Assembly: GCA_043762325.1 (NCBI GenBank)
Contig: JAYUMU010000010.1
Coordinates: forward strand, 1 to 64,000
Source: JANXSS01 sp025356535
Lineage (GTDB): Bacteria; Pseudomonadota; Gammaproteobacteria; Burkholderiales; Burkholderiaceae_D
DNA: 64,000 nucleotides
Direction: 5' to 3'
Of the stretch, positions 41,623-51,134 are shown one piece after another. Every line of letters begins with the position of its first letter. Position 1 is the first letter of the stretch. Under the pieces are notes generated by a model. That model saw only the letters and a program-made list of their open reading frames with translations. It made no database searches and was not told the origin of the DNA. The translations under genes and the position numbers were made by a program.

Positions 41623-43707
41623 ATGAACGAAGCGGAAGCAAGGCTGCAGAAAGCACTCGCTGCAGCCCGGTTTGCAGTATGGGACGCGAGCGTCGTCGGG
41701 CAACAGGTCAGCGCCGGCGAGGTGGTCTGGTCGGCAGGCGGCGCCGCACTGCTCGGGCTGCAGGAGCCGTACCTGACTCACAGCTTCGGTGACTTCCTGC
41801 AGCACGTACATCCGCAGGACCGCAGCCATGTGGTCGATACCATGCAGCAGGCGCTGGGCGGCGATCTGCATTACGCGCTCGAATACCGGGTCGTCTGGCC
41901 GGATGGGTCGCTGCACTGGCTGGCGGCATGTGCCGACGTGCTCCAGGACGAGCAGGGCGCGCCGATCCGCACGCTTGGCATCATCCGCGACATCACCGCC
42001 GACAAGCAGGTGGCGCTCGAACTGCTGTTGCTCAAGGAGCGGGCGGAAGTCACGCTCTGGTCGATCGGTGATGGCGTGCTGACGACCGATGCCACCGGGC
42101 AGGTGCAGTGCATGAACCGGGTCGCCGAGCAGCTGACCGGCTGGGCCAAGGAAGATGCGCTCGGCATTGCAATCGAGCGGGTGTTTCACATCGTCGACGA
42201 GCTCAGTGAAGATGCCTTTGAAAATCCGGTGCGCAAGTGCCTGCGCCTGAATCAGACGGTTGCCGTCTCCAACCGCAGTGCGCTGATATCGCGCACCGGT
42301 CAGCGCATCGCCATCGAGGATACGGCGGCGCCGATCCGCGGCGCCGATGGCAGCACGCTTGGCGTCGTGATCGTTTTTCATGATGTCAGCCACGAGCGGC
42401 AATTGCGCCATGAACTGTCCTGGCAAGCCTCGCACGACGCCCTGACCGGCCTCATCAACCGGCGCGAATTCGAGTTCCAGGTGGTCGGCGCCCTGGCAAG
42501 TGCCAAGGCCGACGGCCACACGCATGCGCTCCTGTATCTCGACCTGGACCAGTTCAAGATCGTCAACGATACCTGCGGCCATGGCGCCGGCGACGTCCTG
42601 CTGCAGCATCTGGCGTCCCTGCTGCAATCGCACATGCGCGACAGCGACGTGCTGGCGCGCCTGGGCGGCGACGAACTCGGCGTGCTGTTGCTGAACTGCC
42701 CGGCACGCCAGGCCGTGGCCCTTGCCGAAAAACTGCGTGAAGCCATCAAGGACTATCGCTTTGTCTGGAACCAGAACACCTTCGAAGTCGGCGCCAGCAT
42801 CGGCTTAGTCACCATCGACGAACACAGCAAGTCGACCTCCGAGCTGCTCAGCGCTGCCGACCAGGCCTGCTACGTGGCCAAGGAGCAGGGCAGAAACCGC
42901 GTCCATGTCTACCAGGAGACCGATCTCGTGCTGGCAAAACGGCACGGCGACATTCTCTGGGTCTCGCGCTTGAACGACGCCTTCGACAAGCAGCGCTTCC
43001 AGCTGTTCGTGCAGCCGATCGTCAGCCTCAAAGGCGCCGACGTGCAGCATGCCGAAGTCCTGTTGCGCATGCAGGACGACGGCAACCGCCTGATACTGCC
43101 AGGCGCATTCATTCCGGCGGCGGAGCGCTACGACCTGATGGTGTCGATCGACCGATGGGTGATCGAGACGGTCTGCAAGTACCTGATGACGCAGCGCGAT
43201 CGCGCCGGCGTCCCGGCCGACACCAGGATGTTTTCGATTAACCTCTCCGGCGTGTCGTTGAACGACGACCAGCTGCATGATTTCATCGTCGACCGCTTCA
43301 TCCGTTACCGCACCGTACCTGCGCAGATCTGCTTTGAAATCACCGAGACGGCAGCCGTGGCCAACCTGAACAAGGCAAAACTTTTCATGACGCGCCTGCA
43401 GGCCATCGGCGTGCAGTTTTCGCTCGATGACTTCGGCAGCGGCCTGTCGTCGTTTGCCTACCTGAAATCGCTGCCGGTCAATTTCCTGAAGATCGATGGC
43501 CTGTTCGTGCGCGATATTGCGACAAATGAAATCAATCGGGCAATGGTTTCGGCAATCAACGAGGTTGGCCACGTCATGGGAATCAAGACCGTGGCGGAAT
43601 ATGTCGAGACGGCGGAAGTGCTGGCGGCAGTGCGGGCAATCGGCATTGATTTTGCGCAGGGATATGCAATCAGTACATTGCAACCGTTGACCGCATATCG
43701 ACCCTGA
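41623..43707 (+). CDS. PAS-PAS-GGDEF-EAL cyclic-di-GMP protein with GGDEL/EVL motifs
   Basis: This 694-residue protein has two PAS domains (about 10-130 and 135-260), a GGDEF domain (about 270-430) and an EAL domain (about 445-690). The cyclase motif reads RLGGDELG, not GGDEF. An RxxD site (RDSD) stands at the inhibitory position. The EAL motif reads AEVLLR. Other phosphodiesterase residues are present: NLSG, FEITETAAV, LDDFGSG, FLKIDG and AEYVET. c-di-GMP hydrolysis is therefore the more likely activity, with the cyclase domain reduced or regulatory. ATG 41623 has AGGGA seven bases upstream. It is divergent from the ClpP-like gene. Confidence 0.93.
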   Translation: MNEAEARLQKALAAARFAVWDASVVGQQVSAGEVVWSAGGAALLGLQEPYLTHSFGDFLQHVHPQDRSHVVDTMQQALGGDLHYALEYRVVWPDGSLHWLAACADVLQDEQGAPIRTLGIIRDITADKQVALELLLLKERAEVTLWSIGDGVLTTDATGQVQCMNRVAEQLTGWAKEDALGIAIERVFHIVDELSEDAFENPVRKCLRLNQTVAVSNRSALISRTGQRIAIEDTAAPIRGADGSTLGVVIVFHDVSHERQLRHELSWQASHDALTGLINRREFEFQVVGALASAKADGHTHALLYLDLDQFKIVNDTCGHGAGDVLLQHLASLLQSHMRDSDVLARLGGDELGVLLLNCPARQAVALAEKLREAIKDYRFVWNQNTFEVGASIGLVTIDEHSKSTSELLSAADQACYVAKEQGRNRVHVYQETDLVLAKRHGDILWVSRLNDAFDKQRFQLFVQPIVSLKGADVQHAEVLLRMQDDGNRLILPGAFIPAAERYDLMVSIDRWVIETVCKYLMTQRDRAGVPADTRMFSINLSGVSLNDDQLHDFIVDRFIRYRTVPAQICFEITETAAVANLNKAKLFMTRLQAIGVQFSLDDFGSGLSSFAYLKSLPVNFLKIDGLFVRDIATNEINRAMVSAINEVGHVMGIKTVAEYVETAEVLAAVRAIGIDFAQGYAISTLQPLTAYRP

Positions 43708-43893
43708 ACGTGCGCCCTGAAAACGGGAAATACCTTTCCAAAGCCAATAACAAATCGGCAGCATTCGGCGCATCCTGGCGCTGGCATTGGACTAGAATGT
43801 GTCATCGTCCATCCTGTTTTGTTCACATTTTCAACCGTGTGGCTGGTCGACAACGACACTTCTCTGCACCTATCTTTTGGTAAGGAAATTTCC

Positions 43894-44484
43894 ATGAACA
43901 AGATCGCCAGCAAGCTTTCCCCCAGCGCCACCAGCATGATCAAGCTCGACCATACGCACGTCATGACGACGTTTCACCAGTACCGGGCCGAAAACAGCAC
44001 TACCAGCCGCGAAGCCCTCGTCAAGACCGCCTGCCTTGCACTCGAAGTCCATGCGCAGCTCGAAGAAGAGATTTTTTATCCCGCCGTACGCGCGGTCGCA
44101 CCCGACAATCCGGCGCTGGTCAAGAGCGTGCCGGAACACGGCGAGATGCGGCGCCTGATCAGCCGCCTGCGCTCGATGAACGGCAACGACCAGGACTACG
44201 AGGCGACCTTCATGGAGTTGATGCGCGACGTGCTGCACCATGTCGCCGATGAAGAAACCATCATCCTGCCGCTTGCCGAAAAGCTGCTGGCAGACGACCT
44301 TGGCAACCTTGGGCTGAAGATGACCAAGCGTCGCCTGGAGTTGATGGCGCCGCGTTCGGGCGAATTGATGGGCAACATGGTGCTGGGCATGCCTGCCAGC
44401 TCCATGCTGATGGCAGCCGGTGCGCTGCTCGCGGGAACCTACCTGGTAACAAAAGTCAGCGGCCGCGAACAGCGCAGTTCCTGA
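43894..44484 (+). CDS. Hemerythrin HHE-domain protein
   Basis: This 196-residue protein has an HHE-type four-helix domain with likely iron ligands in KLDHTHVMTTFHQY, LEVHAQLEEEIFYPAV, PEHGEMRRL and VLHHVADEETI. The C-terminus has a hydrophobic Gly/Met/Ala-rich stretch (about 155-190) that could insert in a membrane. HHE proteins bind non-heme di-iron and sense or buffer oxygen, NO or iron. ATG 43894 has AAGGAA nearby; upstream codons of the same frame are not supported. A strong terminator follows. Confidence 0.9.
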   Translation: MNKIASKLSPSATSMIKLDHTHVMTTFHQYRAENSTTSREALVKTACLALEVHAQLEEEIFYPAVRAVAPDNPALVKSVPEHGEMRRLISRLRSMNGNDQDYEATFMELMRDVLHHVADEETIILPLAEKLLADDLGNLGLKMTKRRLELMAPRSGELMGNMVLGMPASSMLMAAGALLAGTYLVTKVSGREQRSS

Positions 44485-44537
44485 GCTGCCCTCGCGCCGC
44501 CGCGATGGCAGCGCGAGCATTTCTGCGCAGAATGTCG

Positions 44538-44572
44538 AGCGCACGAACCGCTACCGGTCGTGCGCTTTTTTC
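44538..44572 (+). terminator. Strong rho-independent terminator
   Basis: AGCGCACGAACCG-CTAC-CGGTCGTGCGCT forms a 12-bp stem with one bulged A, then six T residues. It ends the hemerythrin transcript. Confidence 0.85.
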
Positions 44573-44764
44573 ATGTGCGCCAGCATGAGCATGCTCCTGA
44601 CGTTGTAGGGAACCATGCCAGGACAGCTACCTCCTTGCGGTGAACCGCTTACATCTGGTCATGTTGTTTACATGTTTTGTGTACACGCGGTTAACGAACG
44701 CACGTTACCTGAAGGCGTGCCCGAAAGGCGCGCGCTAAAAACTCCCATTTGAAAAGGCTTGATC

Positions 44765-45352
44765 ATGAAAAAAATTACGTTATCCGTATTAGTACTTGCC
44801 AGCGCCTTGTCGGCGTCCGTATTCGCACAGACTGCTGCGACCGAAGTGCAGCGCGACGTGAATCAGCAAGCGCGCATTGAAAACGGCTTGAAATCGGGCA
44901 GTCTCACGACGAGAGAAGCTGCCAGGCTTGAAAAACAGGAGGCAGTAATCCAGCGCGCCGAAGCGCAAGCAATGAAGGACGGTACGTTGAGCGCCGCTGA
45001 GAAAGCGCGCATCCAGAAAATGCAAAACAGGGAAAGCCGCCAGATCTACAAGGAAAAGCATGATGCACAAAGGGGAAACCCCAACAGCCTGTCGAGCCAG
45101 CGCATGCAGGCAGATGTACAACGGAACTTAAACCAGCAGACACGCATTGAAAACGGCGTGAAGGATGGATCCCTGACCAACCGGGAAGTTGCACATCTGG
45201 AATCCAGGGAAGCCAGGATTTCACGTCAGGAAGCACGCGCCGGCAGCGACGGTTTCGTTGGTAAAAACGAACAGCGTCGCCTGCAGCATATGGAAAATCG
45301 TACTTCCAATAAAATCTATAATCAGCGGCACGATGCCCAGGTGCGCAACTAG
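44765..45352 (+). CDS. Exported two-repeat helical protein
   Basis: A signal peptide (MKKITLSVLVLASALSASVFAQ) is followed by two repeats of about 75-80 residues (about 28-103 and 117-193). Each runs VQRxxNQQxRIENGxKxGSLTxRE, then LExxEAxIxRxEAxA, DGxxxxxE and an IYxxxHDAQ end. The protein is highly charged, rich in Gln and Arg, and probably all helical. I know similar short proteins only as hypothetical, and a function cannot be given. The AAAGG ribosome site supports ATG 44765. Confidence 0.8.
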   Translation: MKKITLSVLVLASALSASVFAQTAATEVQRDVNQQARIENGLKSGSLTTREAARLEKQEAVIQRAEAQAMKDGTLSAAEKARIQKMQNRESRQIYKEKHDAQRGNPNSLSSQRMQADVQRNLNQQTRIENGVKDGSLTNREVAHLESREARISRQEARAGSDGFVGKNEQRRLQHMENRTSNKIYNQRHDAQVRN

Positions 45353-45463
45353 TACATCAGTCACGACGGGACGGCTTACCCAAACCGGGGCTTCAAGAAA
45401 ATCCGATCGCGACCATTGAACTACAAGCAAACTGGTGTGCCACTCCGGTGGTGCGCACGCCAG

Positions 45464-46852
45464 TTACCGGGCGGTTTCCGTCAGTGCCGTCACGATCTCT
45501 GCTGTGCCATATTGCCTTGCCATTTCCAGCGCGGTCATGCCGTTGGATGCAACGGCCATAGCGGGCGCACCCTTTGCGAGCAATGTCCTGACAACTTCGG
45601 CGTTGCTACCGCATGCCGCGAGATGCAATGTGGTCCTGCCGTAAAAATCAGTCGACGCTAGGGGCGCATTTTTTTCCAGTAATGTCCTGACGATTTCCAC
45701 GTTCTCATCTTGTACCGCCAGATGCAATGCGGTCATGCCGAAAACGTCCGCCGCCTCCAGGGGTGCGTCTTTTTCCAGCAATGTCTTCACGACTTCCGCG
45801 TTGTTATGTTGTACCGCCAGGTGCAATGCGGTCAGGCCGTAAATATCGGCTGCCCCGATCGGCGCGTCCTTTTCCAACACTTTCTTCAGGATTTCCGGGT
45901 TGCGACGTTGCGCCGCCAGATGCAACGCAGTCGTGCCGTAAAGGTCAACCATCGTCACGGAGGCGTCTTTTTCCAGCAGTGCCTTTACAGCCTTGACGTT
46001 GCCATATCGTGCCGCCAGATGCAACGCGGTCGTGAAGGACCGGTCAACGGCTTGAATGTCCAAGCCATGCCCGAGCAACAGATCGATTGCCTGAACATGG
46101 TCGCGCTGGGCTGCCACATGAAGTTGAGTCTGGCCACTCCCGTTGCGTTGATGTACGTCGATTCCGGCCGCGATCAACGCGTTCACGGTTTCTTCCATGG
46201 CTGGCCCGCCCGGATGCAATGCAACCTCCATCGGACTCTAGTTGTTGCGGTTTCGACAAGTGAGATCGGCGCCGGCTTCTTTCAGTATCGTAAAGCGTTC
46301 GGCAATTGTCAGCGTTGCTGCAAGCGTTGAACCGAAATCGGCTTGCGCCAGCTTGCACTGCGTACGCGCAATGAAATGCGCCAGCGCGTCACCGTCCGTG
46401 CCATGCCCATTCAGGTTCATCAGCCCCAGTTTATGTAATTCCATTGCTGCATGAATCTTTTGCTTATTGCCAAGTAGAAAAGCCGCTCGTACATTACGCT
46501 CGGGGTCGCCAGGTACGCCGCCATCGGCTCCCAACGTTGCAAGCGCCTTCCTCAAGCGCGCTTCTTCCTGTTCGCTAAAATTATTTGCGTTTTCTCTCGG
46601 ATATAAACCATGCGCCGCAAGTAACGCTCGTTGCTCGTCACGCTTGCGCTGAACGCTTGCCTCAAGCATGTTGTTTCGCAGTTGTGAGGCGCCATGTCCT
46701 CGCGTCGCCGACCTACCAGGTGATCCAGGGGTAGCCAGGGTCCTGATATTGCCCGTTCCGGAAGGTGCGGATCCCGGCTGCACATTCGCGCAAGAATCAG
46801 CATGCTGCTCTGCAGCGCCCGATGCGTATGAATTGCCAATGCGAGTCTTCAA
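45464..46852 (-). pseudogene. Ankyrin-repeat protein gene interrupted by in-frame amber codon
   Basis: Two open segments in the same frame are separated by one TAG (46238-46240). The first (TTG 46852, AAAGGA upstream) gives 204 residues; the second reopens at ATG 46231 and gives 255. The stop falls inside an ankyrin repeat: GADLTCRNRNN, stop, SPMEVAL reads through as a normal repeat if the stop is replaced, for example by Gln (CAG to TAG). The restored chain of 462 codons has an N-terminal disordered Ser/Gly/Pro-rich region and about nine 33-residue ankyrin repeats (TALHLAA pattern). Re-initiation at 46231 could still make the repeat half. The N-terminus lacks a signal peptide. Base composition is lower in GC than the neighbours, suggesting acquisition. 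Confidence 0.8.
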
Positions 46853-47174
46853 TTGCTTTACGTCCTTTCATGACAAGTATTTTTTAGCTACCGATGCTGT
46901 TACATCGTATTTTTCGCAGCGGAAAAGCAGACAGCACGACATTGCCGCGCGATGCCATGGTAAGAGGCGCGTCCGTCGCTGCGTTGATTTATGACAACCG
47001 TTAGTTGCAAAATAGAAAATGTTTTTTCGGGGGCAATGCCAAGGATCAGTGATCTGCCGCACACACCTGCAAACCCGCACCTTGTATTATAAATTTGATA
47101 ATTTGTGCAGCGTCCGTTGCTGTTCAAAAAACCAGGACTGCAGCGGCGATCCTGGTCATTGCAAGGAGATTGAA
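46853..47174. other. Intergenic region between divergent genes
   Basis: About 320 AT-richer bases hold promoters for the ankyrin gene (-) and the DUF4124-like gene (+). No other gene is supported. Confidence 0.4.
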
Positions 47175-47573
47175 ATGGGTTGGTCAGATTTGCCACGACA
47201 TGCAGCAGTTGCATTACTCGGACTTGCAGCGTCTTGCGGTGTGCAGGCACAGATTACGAAGTGTATCGACACGCAGGGCAGCGTGACCTATTCCGATGCG
47301 ATCGAAAGCAGTTGCCGCAACGCTAACGTTGTCGGACTTGCCGAAACGACGCCTGCGACGGCGCGTGATGCTTCGCGCATCCGCAGGATCATGATGTTGA
47401 CTACAGGAAATGACGCGTTGCCCGCACGGCCAGGCGGAGGGGTACGCCCGGCGGTGGCCCATGCGCATGCAACGACCGATGCAGCAACGGTCGGTGCGGC
47501 GCGTGAGGCACTGGCCTCTACGGATCGTGCACTTGCCGCCATGCGCATGCAAAAGCTGGCATCGAGCCGCTAG
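47175..47573 (+). CDS. Exported DUF4124-like protein
   Basis: This 132-residue protein has a signal peptide (about 1-25, VQAQ), followed by a DUF4124-type motif ITKCIDTQGSVTYSDAIESSC with a conserved Cys pair. The rest is Ala-rich and low complexity. The family is periplasmic and of unknown function. ATG 47175 has AAGGAG six bases upstream. Confidence 0.75.
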   Translation: MGWSDLPRHAAVALLGLAASCGVQAQITKCIDTQGSVTYSDAIESSCRNANVVGLAETTPATARDASRIRRIMMLTTGNDALPARPGGGVRPAVAHAHATTDAATVGAAREALASTDRALAAMRMQKLASSR

Positions 47574-47589
47574 GCGGCTTGCGCCGTTA

Positions 47590-48615
47590 CTAAGCCAGGC
47601 TAAACTTCAGATCCCCTAGCTTTTCGATCGACGACACCAACTTGTCGCCGGCTTTCAGCCACACCTGTTTATCCTTCGGCATGCCGGCAATCACGCCTTG
47701 TGGCGTACCGGTGAAGATGATGTCGCCCGGCTCGATTGTCCAGTGCTTGCTGATGTAAGCAATCATCTGTTGCGTATTGAAGATGAAATCAGCCGTGGTG
47801 GACGACTGCCGCAGTTCGCCATTGACGCGAGTTTCGATCTTGAGCTTGTTCGGGTCGCCGACCAGGTCGGAAGAGACGAAGTACGGTCCGATCGGCGCAA
47901 AATTGTCGAGCGTCTTGCCGATCATCCACTGCCCGTTAGGCAATTCGAGTTGCAGGTCGCGCGCCGAAAAATCGTTCGACGTGCAATAGCCGGCAACGTA
48001 GCCAAGTGCATCGGCCTCGGTGATGTTGCGGCCAGACTTGCCGATTACGATCAGCAATTCCGTTTTGTAATCGAACTTCGTCGAAATCTCTTTCGGCGGC
48101 AGATTGATCACGCAATTCTGTCCGGCCAGGGTGTTGTTGTATTTGTTGAAAAGCGGCGGCACGCGCGGTGGCTGCATGCCGATTTCCTTTGCATGCTGCC
48201 GATAGTTCAGGCCCACGCACATGATCTTGCCGGGATTGGTGAACAGGCGTCCGTGCACGATGTCGGCTTCCGCAAGCAACGGCACGCCGGACGCCTTGGC
48301 GCCGGCAATTACCCGGTTCAGGCCGTCTGCGTTCCCGCCGCGCAGCAATTCATCGATCGAGGCCGGCGCTGCAAGGCCCATCTTCCTTGCCGTGGCGCGA
48401 ATGTCGACCACGCCCGCGTCGGTGACCGCGCCCAGCGACTCGCTGCCATCGGCATGGCGAATTGCCAGCAATCTGGCATTGGTGGGCATTTTGTGCGGCC
48501 CCTTGTAGGCGCCTGCTGCCTCGGCATGGGCTGCTGCGAACGTGTCGCCGGAAATGGCGGAGGCGCCGACTGCCACCGTACCCGCCTGCTTGAGAAAGGT
48601 GCGACGTGTATTCAA
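47590..48615 (-). CDS. Tat-exported fumarylacetoacetate hydrolase-family protein with altered metal site
   Basis: This 341-residue protein starts with a twin-arginine signal (TRRTFLKQAGTVAVGAS) followed by AAAHA. The FAH domain (about 125-340) has GKIMCVGLNYRQHAKE, FNKYNNTLAG, SNDFSARDLQ and GDIIFTGTPQGV. The usual E-x-E metal pair reads DYKTELL, so the first glutamate is a lysine; the third ligand Asp is kept. Activity may be lost or changed. TTG 48615 is strongly supported by AGGAG six bases upstream. The same type of export signal is on the FAH-family gene at 13152. A periplasmic role is unusual for this fold and unexplained. Confidence 0.87.
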   Translation of the reverse strand: MNTRRTFLKQAGTVAVGASAISGDTFAAAHAEAAGAYKGPHKMPTNARLLAIRHADGSESLGAVTDAGVVDIRATARKMGLAAPASIDELLRGGNADGLNRVIAGAKASGVPLLAEADIVHGRLFTNPGKIMCVGLNYRQHAKEIGMQPPRVPPLFNKYNNTLAGQNCVINLPPKEISTKFDYKTELLIVIGKSGRNITEADALGYVAGYCTSNDFSARDLQLELPNGQWMIGKTLDNFAPIGPYFVSSDLVGDPNKLKIETRVNGELRQSSTTADFIFNTQQMIAYISKHWTIEPGDIIFTGTPQGVIAGMPKDKQVWLKAGDKLVSSIEKLGDLKFSLA

Positions 48616-48782
48616 TGTTGTCTCCTGTTGTTATATGCGCCTTAAAGTGGCTGCCAGAAAATACTAGCATTGTTCGCAACCACGGTCGTGCTTTTGCCGA
48701 CATCCGCCTTGCCGGTCCATGCGGCCGACGATGCCTGCATCGGTGCCAGCAGTTGCCGGCACTGCGCCTGCCTGCCGCCGGG

Positions 48783-49364
48783 TCAAGTGAAGGGATGCAG
48801 CCAGCTCGCCGGCAAATCAATGTGGGTGCGTGGCAGGGCTGCGGCCAGCGTGCTAGCGACGACAGTCAGGTGACGCCGCACCGAGCCGCGCCACCAGACC
48901 TGGTCGGCGGTTGCCAGCGCCGCGATCCACGCAGTGGCAATGATCAGATAATCGCAGCGCCCGCTTTTCCACCATTGCAGGGAGTGCCGCTTCCTGAGCA
49001 GCCACGGCACGCCGAGTGGATTGGGCCAGTCGGCCAGAAGGTGCATGATGCCGCCGGCGGCAAAGCCGAATGCCGGTGCTGCCATGGACGTACGCGGCAG
49101 CGCGAGATATGAAACAACCAGCAGCGACAGCCAGGCAATGCCCCAGTGCGTCCAGCTCCGGTGTGCAATCCAGAGCCTTCGCTTGCCGCGCCGGGACCAC
49201 CAGGCATTTTCCAGCCAGTCCGGTGCGGTGCCGCCGGCATAGGCGCACAGGAGGGTGGCAATCGCCCAGAGGTGATAGGCGTCGGACCGACGCAAGGAAA
49301 CGATAGCCGCAGCGACTACCCCGATGGCCCATCCGGTTGATCGATGTGCCGCTGTCGAGGCCAT
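48783..49364 (-). CDS. Membrane-bound metal-dependent hydrolase, YdjM/DUF457-like
   Basis: This 193-residue membrane protein has about four hydrophobic helices and His/Asp motifs typical of the YdjM-type family: TAAHRSTGWAIG at the N-terminus, GGTAPDWLE, IAHRSWTHWG, and GGIMHLLADW. These would bind metal near the membrane face. ATG 49364 fits the start of the domain; upstream in-frame codons encode non-family residues. The start lacks a strong ribosome site. Confidence 0.78.
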   Translation of the reverse strand: MASTAAHRSTGWAIGVVAAAIVSLRRSDAYHLWAIATLLCAYAGGTAPDWLENAWWSRRGKRRLWIAHRSWTHWGIAWLSLLVVSYLALPRTSMAAPAFGFAAGGIMHLLADWPNPLGVPWLLRKRHSLQWWKSGRCDYLIIATAWIAALATADQVWWRGSVRRHLTVVASTLAAALPRTHIDLPASWLHPFT

Positions 49365-49506
49365 GTAATTTGGCGATGAGAGCCGACCGGCGCTTGCAAC
49401 TTGCGCGGCGCTGCACGGGATTCTCGGGTACCGCGTTGTTATCGAAGCCGCTTCGAGTGTGCTTCGCATGAAAAGTTCATGGCAGCAAGGGATGAATCGC
49501 TTGTTT

Positions 49507-49839
49507 TTATTGCGCCCGCTTGCGTTCGAGGAGCAGGTCACACAAGGACATCGCTTCGGTAAATGCGGAACCCAGGGCCGATTGCAGGCTGACACCTTCC
49601 TCGGTCGCCCGCACTGTTGCGCGCAGACTTTGCAGCGCCCGATGCGGCGCATCGCAGATAACAATGCTGCAGGTCCATGCATTTGCGCCGAAGCGTCGCG
49701 CGCGGATGTGGATCTGCATCCCTTTGTAATGATCGACGATCGTGTCTTCCCGTTGATGCGAGACCATCCCGAAGGCCTGGCCCACCGGCTGCCATGCTTT
49801 CTTGACCGAGTCGCAGACCGCGTGCAGGGAGCGGTTCAT
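49507..49839 (-). CDS. Small protein of unknown function
   Basis: The frame from ATG 49839 encodes 110 residues of normal soluble-protein composition (SHQREDTIVDHYKGMQ, then RRFGANAWTCSIVICD). An open frame upstream to 49995 is Arg/Gln/Pro-rich and likely non-coding. No family is recognised and the ribosome site is weak. Confidence 0.5.
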   Translation of the reverse strand: MNRSLHAVCDSVKKAWQPVGQAFGMVSHQREDTIVDHYKGMQIHIRARRFGANAWTCSIVICDAPHRALQSLRATVRATEEGVSLQSALGSAFTEAMSLCDLLLERKRAQ

Positions 49840-50321
49840 GCTGCATTGCCGATTCGCGACCGGTCCGGGCAAGCGGCAACCGGTGCGTTGCCACCGTCTG
49901 CGTGCAGCGTTGCTGCGATTTTCGATTCCATGTCCACGCCCTGGCATCTGCTGTTGAAACTGTCCGCACAGCGTAGCCGGATATTTACAGGACAAGAATC
50001 GGACAATCGCTTTAGTGTACGTAGGACATCATGCTGCTGAAAAACTGCCAAGTGCCGGATTGACAACGAACGGCGCCGGGACTGTGTTCTCGGTAAGCTA
50101 GAATCGATAGCCGATCGTGCAGCGGCACACTTGTTGAAAATGCACAGATGCAATGCAAAGGAAATCCTGATGCCTCGAACCGGACTTGCCATGAATGCCC
50201 CTGTCGGGCAGGCGCTAGGGCTGCAACGACCAGCGTGCATGCGCGGCCAACGCATGCACGCCGGCGCATGTGATAGCCGTGTGCTGCAAGCGTTAAACCG
50301 CAGCATGGCAGGGTGCCGGCG
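49840..50321. other. Intergenic region between divergent genes
   Basis: About 480 bases show no supported gene. Frames here lack ribosome sites and have Arg/Cys-rich translations typical of non-coding high-GC DNA. Promoters for both flanking genes must lie here. Confidence 0.4.
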
Positions 50322-51116
50322 ATGACCTGGCTGCTCGCCTACGTAGGCATGGGCGCCGCCATCGGGGTGCTGGCCGGCCTCCTGGGCATTGGTGGCGGCA
50401 TGACGCTGGTGCCGGTATTGGCCGCGATGTTCGCTGCACAGCATTTTGCGCCGGATCACATCGTACACATGGCACTGGCTACTTCGATGGCATCGATCAT
50501 CTTTACCTCGGGTGCCAGCGTGCGCGAGCACTGGAAGCTCGGCGGCGTGGATTTTTCAATCGTCAGGCGCATGGCGCCCGGAATGGTGGCCGGCAGCCTG
50601 GTTGCGACCATGGCATCGTCATGGATACCGCAACGCTGGCTGGCGATGACTTTTGCCGTCATCGTCTACCTTGGCGCAACGCAGATCCTGCTCAACCGCA
50701 AACCCGCTGCCGCCCGCAACCTGCCCGGTACTTGGGTGCTATTTGCAGTGGGCATCGTCATCGGCGTGATCTGCGGCCTGGTTTCGGCCGGCGGCGCGTT
50801 CCTGACGATTCCTTTCATGCTCTGGTGCGGTGTACCGATGCGCACCACCATCGGCACTGCGGCGATGATCGGCATTCCCGTGGCGCTGGTCGGAACGGCC
50901 GGGTATATTTTTTCGGGTTGGCAAATCGGTGGCCTGCCAGCCGGCACGCTCGGCTTCATCGTCCTGCCGGCACTGGCGGGACTGGTCTGCGGCAGTGTCG
51001 TCACGGCGCCTTATGGCGCCCGAATGGCGCACCGGTTGCCGGTGCTGACCATCAAGCGGATCTTTGCAGGCCTGCTCTATGTGCTGGCAACGAAGATGCT
51101 GCTTACCTATGCCTAG
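50322..51116 (+). CDS. TauE/SafE-family anion exporter
   Basis: This 264-residue membrane protein has eight hydrophobic helices and the family N-terminus GVLAGLLGIGGGMTLVPVL, repeated in the second half as GVICGLVSAGGAFLTIPFML. The family exports sulfite, sulfoacetate or related anions. ATG 50322 has AGGG at a workable distance; GTG 50313 is an in-frame alternative. The TAG stop is part of a 15-base sequence identical to the end of the palindromic element at 23904. Confidence 0.9.
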   Translation: MTWLLAYVGMGAAIGVLAGLLGIGGGMTLVPVLAAMFAAQHFAPDHIVHMALATSMASIIFTSGASVREHWKLGGVDFSIVRRMAPGMVAGSLVATMASSWIPQRWLAMTFAVIVYLGATQILLNRKPAAARNLPGTWVLFAVGIVIGVICGLVSAGGAFLTIPFMLWCGVPMRTTIGTAAMIGIPVALVGTAGYIFSGWQIGGLPAGTLGFIVLPALAGLVCGSVVTAPYGARMAHRLPVLTIKRIFAGLLYVLATKMLLTYA

Positions 51117-51127
51117 AGCAGATTTCG
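51113..51127 (+). repeat. Solo copy of the palindromic element's terminal repeat
   Basis: CTAGAGCAGATTTCG is identical to the first 15 bases of the element at 23904. As there, its TAG is the stop codon of the upstream gene. No opposite end is present before the convergent FKBP gene. Confidence 0.5.
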
Positions 51128-51134
51128 CGCAACC

